Source of the DNA: Chrysemys picta bellii
Taxonomy: Eukaryota > Chordata > Testudines > Emydidae
Assembly (NCBI RefSeq): GCF_011386835.1
Contig: NC_088800.1
Span: 25,707,059 to 25,771,058 of the forward strand
Length of the DNA stretch: 64,000 nucleotides
Reading direction: 5' to 3'
A program made the translations under genes and the position numbers. The notes below the pieces were generated by a model. That model searched no databases, was not told the origin of the DNA, and saw nothing but the letters and a program-made list of their open reading frames with translations. Positions 61,286 through 64,000 of this stretch are shown here, piece by piece (within the stretch, counting starts at the first letter, position 1; each line of letters starts with the position of its first letter).

Positions 61286-64000
61286 CTCATCCAATATCTC
61301 TGTGTATCTTGTCACTACTTAATACAGTGTTTCTAAAAGTGTAGGGGGTGTCCCCCTGAGGGATAGAAAGGACTGGTTGGCGTGAAGGAGCATGGAAGAT
61401 GTATAGCCCTATGGAGGGGCAATGTGTTTCATTTTCCTGAAATGGGGCTTGACTTTCAAAATGAAAAACAATGACATAGATATACAGATCACACAAACTT
61501 CAAACAGTTTCATCCCTTGACAAATCCAGCCTTATATCAATCAATCAACGAAACAAAACTCCATCCAACTCAATCTAGACCCTCCCTTTCTCCATATCCC
61601 CATCCTATTTTCAACATTAAACTATAGAATAGTTCCATCAAATAATAATGTTTAGTAGGTTCACGAACTGGAGTTTCTCTATAGTATTTTATAAAAGAGA
61701 ATGATGTTCAAAATAATTTGAAAATGAAAACCAAAAGAGGCCATTCCTGTTAATACATTTGCACAATAACCTAACCCAAGAGCAGAGAACTTCAATATAT
61801 TCCCATTTATACTCAAGATGTAACCAAACCTTCAAGAAGAACTGGAATAAACAAGTAGATCATGTCTTTTAATCTATTTCAGACCACTAATATAACAGCT
61901 GAGTAGCAGCTAGGCACGCAGATAGTAGTGTAGTAGTTGTCCCATAAATGCCTGGAACAAAATAGTTATGGGGGAGCAGAAAGTGAGACTTCTGATTAAA
62001 TTTGTCTCGAAGGTAAGAGACAGTGGAGTTGAGAGAACTATTTTTCCTACACCAGATGTTCTTAAATCCATCCTGCTCTGCTCTCAGACAAATTCTTTTG
62101 GATAGATACAGCACTCCTTTCCTGCTAAGCAAAACCTTGAACAAACAGAGTTTAGGAAAATTTTAGTTGCCCAAAAATATTTTAGGTTATTTCCTAAATC
62201 ATTGCTGTTTTCAGTTGCACCAAGGTCACTGTTCCTATTTACCTCACTTGTCTGTAACTTAAAAGTCCAGCTGAGGGCATTTAATTGTGAATTTTTAATT
62301 GTGAATTTCTCTCCCCCTTTATGACCATTTTGCTGAAGCTCAACTCCACACAAGTAAAAGGGATATGCTCAGGGGAAGTAGGTGAAAGAGTTGAGGAATA
62401 TTCACAATGCCCACATTACCTTTGAAATCCATCAGAACTTGTAATTAATTTCTCATTGTGTCAGTAAAGTTTGCTTTATATCTAATACAAAACCTAAAAA
62501 GCAAATACATTAAACATTAACCAATATGTGAAACTACACAGACTCAGGATCTCATTTAAAAATGCACTTACAAAACTCATTAAGAAGTTGCCTATTTTAT
62601 AAAACTCATTATGTAAAGCTAATACTTGCAGAAGTTTAGAGAGAAAACCATTTTTGCCAGAAAAATTCTGTTGGTTTTACAACAGTGTATTAGAAGTTAA
62701 ACATTATATAATGCCATAATGCAAAATGAATTACTCATTATTTGAGGTACACTCGCTGTGTTTTGCAAAACAGCCAAAGATCAGTGGAATTTTTGCTGTT
62801 TTTTTCCTATAGTTTTCCCTTGTTCCTGCTAATCAATGAGACAGACCTGTTCCTGCAAAATGATTGGAAGAATGGGACTGGCAGAGGAGCATATCTCTGA
62901 CTGTAATGATGTAGGTGGAAAGAGATAAGATGCTCTTTAATTAGCCAGAAGGATTACTGCAAAGCAGTAGAGAGCACTCTCTCTTCCTCATCCTTCTCTC
63001 CTGGGTTTGAGTATGTTACTTCTGCAGTAGTACCAGGATGGCCTCTTATGTTTGAGTTCCAGCATTTCTCCTGCACTGGGCCAAGAGCATGGAGGGCAGT
63101 CAAAATCCTCTCCCCACAGATACTCTGTCTTCACAGTGTGGTGGCGGGAATTCTGCAAAGAAGGCTGCTGCGCCCTAAACTGAGGGCTTTACTGGTCCTC
63201 AGTTGTCCCAGGTCTTGGGGGAGCTCAAAGGTGACAAAGCCACTTTTGCTCTCCCCCTCCTGGCAGTAGACAGGCACAAATCCCATTAAAAGTCAATGGA
63301 AGTTTCCGCTGCATCAGAAGAAACAACAAAGTCATACATGCGCACACACCCTTCCCCACTCTGCCCGTGAAGTCAGATTTCACTTCTGGGAATAAAATTC
63401 CAAAGCAGGAAGTGATCCTTCAAACCTGGCATTGTCACAATCATGAAAATGTCTCCTTGGTTGCAACAGCTACATCCTAAAAATACATAGAGAAAACATT
63501 AATATGAAACATATGCTAGACCAGTCTTGAGGTAAAGCAACAAATTCAGATAGTTTCATTTCTGTTTTTGAAAAACACATATAAAGAAAAACACAGATAA
63601 TTCAGTTAAAATATTTTTATAATAAAAATTAAACTGTATTTGAGCAGAAGTACAGTACATCTGAGTTATCTCAGTCCTCCTGAGAGGGGCAGCACATCAG
63701 AGAAATATCCAACAGCACTCTCTAAAGGAAAATATTTTCAAGGCTGCCAATCCTTGGTGTCTCATTATTTTGTCATTTCCCATATATTTCAAACTGGCAG
63801 CAGTTTATAATGCAATAAATAAGTAAATAAATAAATATCATTTTTATTTTATATTTTGCAATTAGGGATTTCTTTTATCCCACACCTTCTGGCACTGTGG
63901 GTTCACAAACTTTTACTTTTAATGTCCTCCTAGTTTTATTAATATACATTAAACCACAGGTACGTTTCAGCAAACATAATACACATGCAGATTCACAAGG
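61286..64000. other. unassigned sequence at right edge
   Basis: AT-rich sequence with no recognisable gene on either strand. A reading frame at 63048-63269 and others of 60-90 codons have no domain or conserved motif. A short A/T-rich (AAAT)n run lies near 63812-63840. Confidence 0.5.

Overview
The window looks like nuclear DNA of a non-avian reptile, most probably a turtle. It carries two single-copy vertebrate ciliary/testis genes with short coding exons in long introns. Around them is an interspersed-repeat mix typical of that lineage: Penelope-like elements (PLEs) with a GIY-YIG endonuclease, a decayed DIRS-like tyrosine-recombinase element, a CR1 3' end, MIR-like SINE remnants, and many non-autonomous hAT, Harbinger-like and Tigger-like DNA elements. 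The species call is inference from repeat content.

Layout. Positions 1-34235 hold the 3' part of TEX9 on the + strand. Eight coding exons at 6356, 7813, 10964, 14937, 19348, 29544, 31438 and 33633 join in frame to 304 residues and a stop; the first exons must lie to the left of the window. Positions 34236-36500 are the short space between two convergent 3' ends, holding a CR1 tail and a PLE copy. Positions 36500-55700 hold the whole of MNS1 on the - strand: ten coding exons, 1500 nt, 499 codons plus stop, every junction with GT/AG signals and correct phase. Its promoter at about 55600-56000 is GC-rich and carries a consensus RFX X-box and CCAAT boxes. Positions 56000-64000 are upstream of MNS1 and hold only repeats and unassigned sequence.

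How the genes relate. Both products are coiled-coil proteins of the ciliary/spermatogenic programme. MNS1 is a microtubule inner protein of motile axonemes; TEX9 is a less well understood testis-enriched coiled-coil protein. The tail-to-tail order agrees with the TEX9-MNS1 neighbourhood of mammals.

The most interesting material is in the mobile DNA. One PLE (20724-22409, - strand, 13-bp target duplication) keeps an uninterrupted frame for the reverse-transcriptase core plus GIY-YIG endonuclease and sits inside a hAT-type element with its own perfect 8-bp target duplication. Five PLE tails share a compact fold that matches a minimal hammerhead ribozyme core. Two PLE copies are rearranged head to head. 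Several hAT-type elements have perfect 8-bp target duplications, so their boundaries are exact. No gene for a self-standing new system was found; the hammerhead-bearing PLE family is the best candidate for the unusual biology here.
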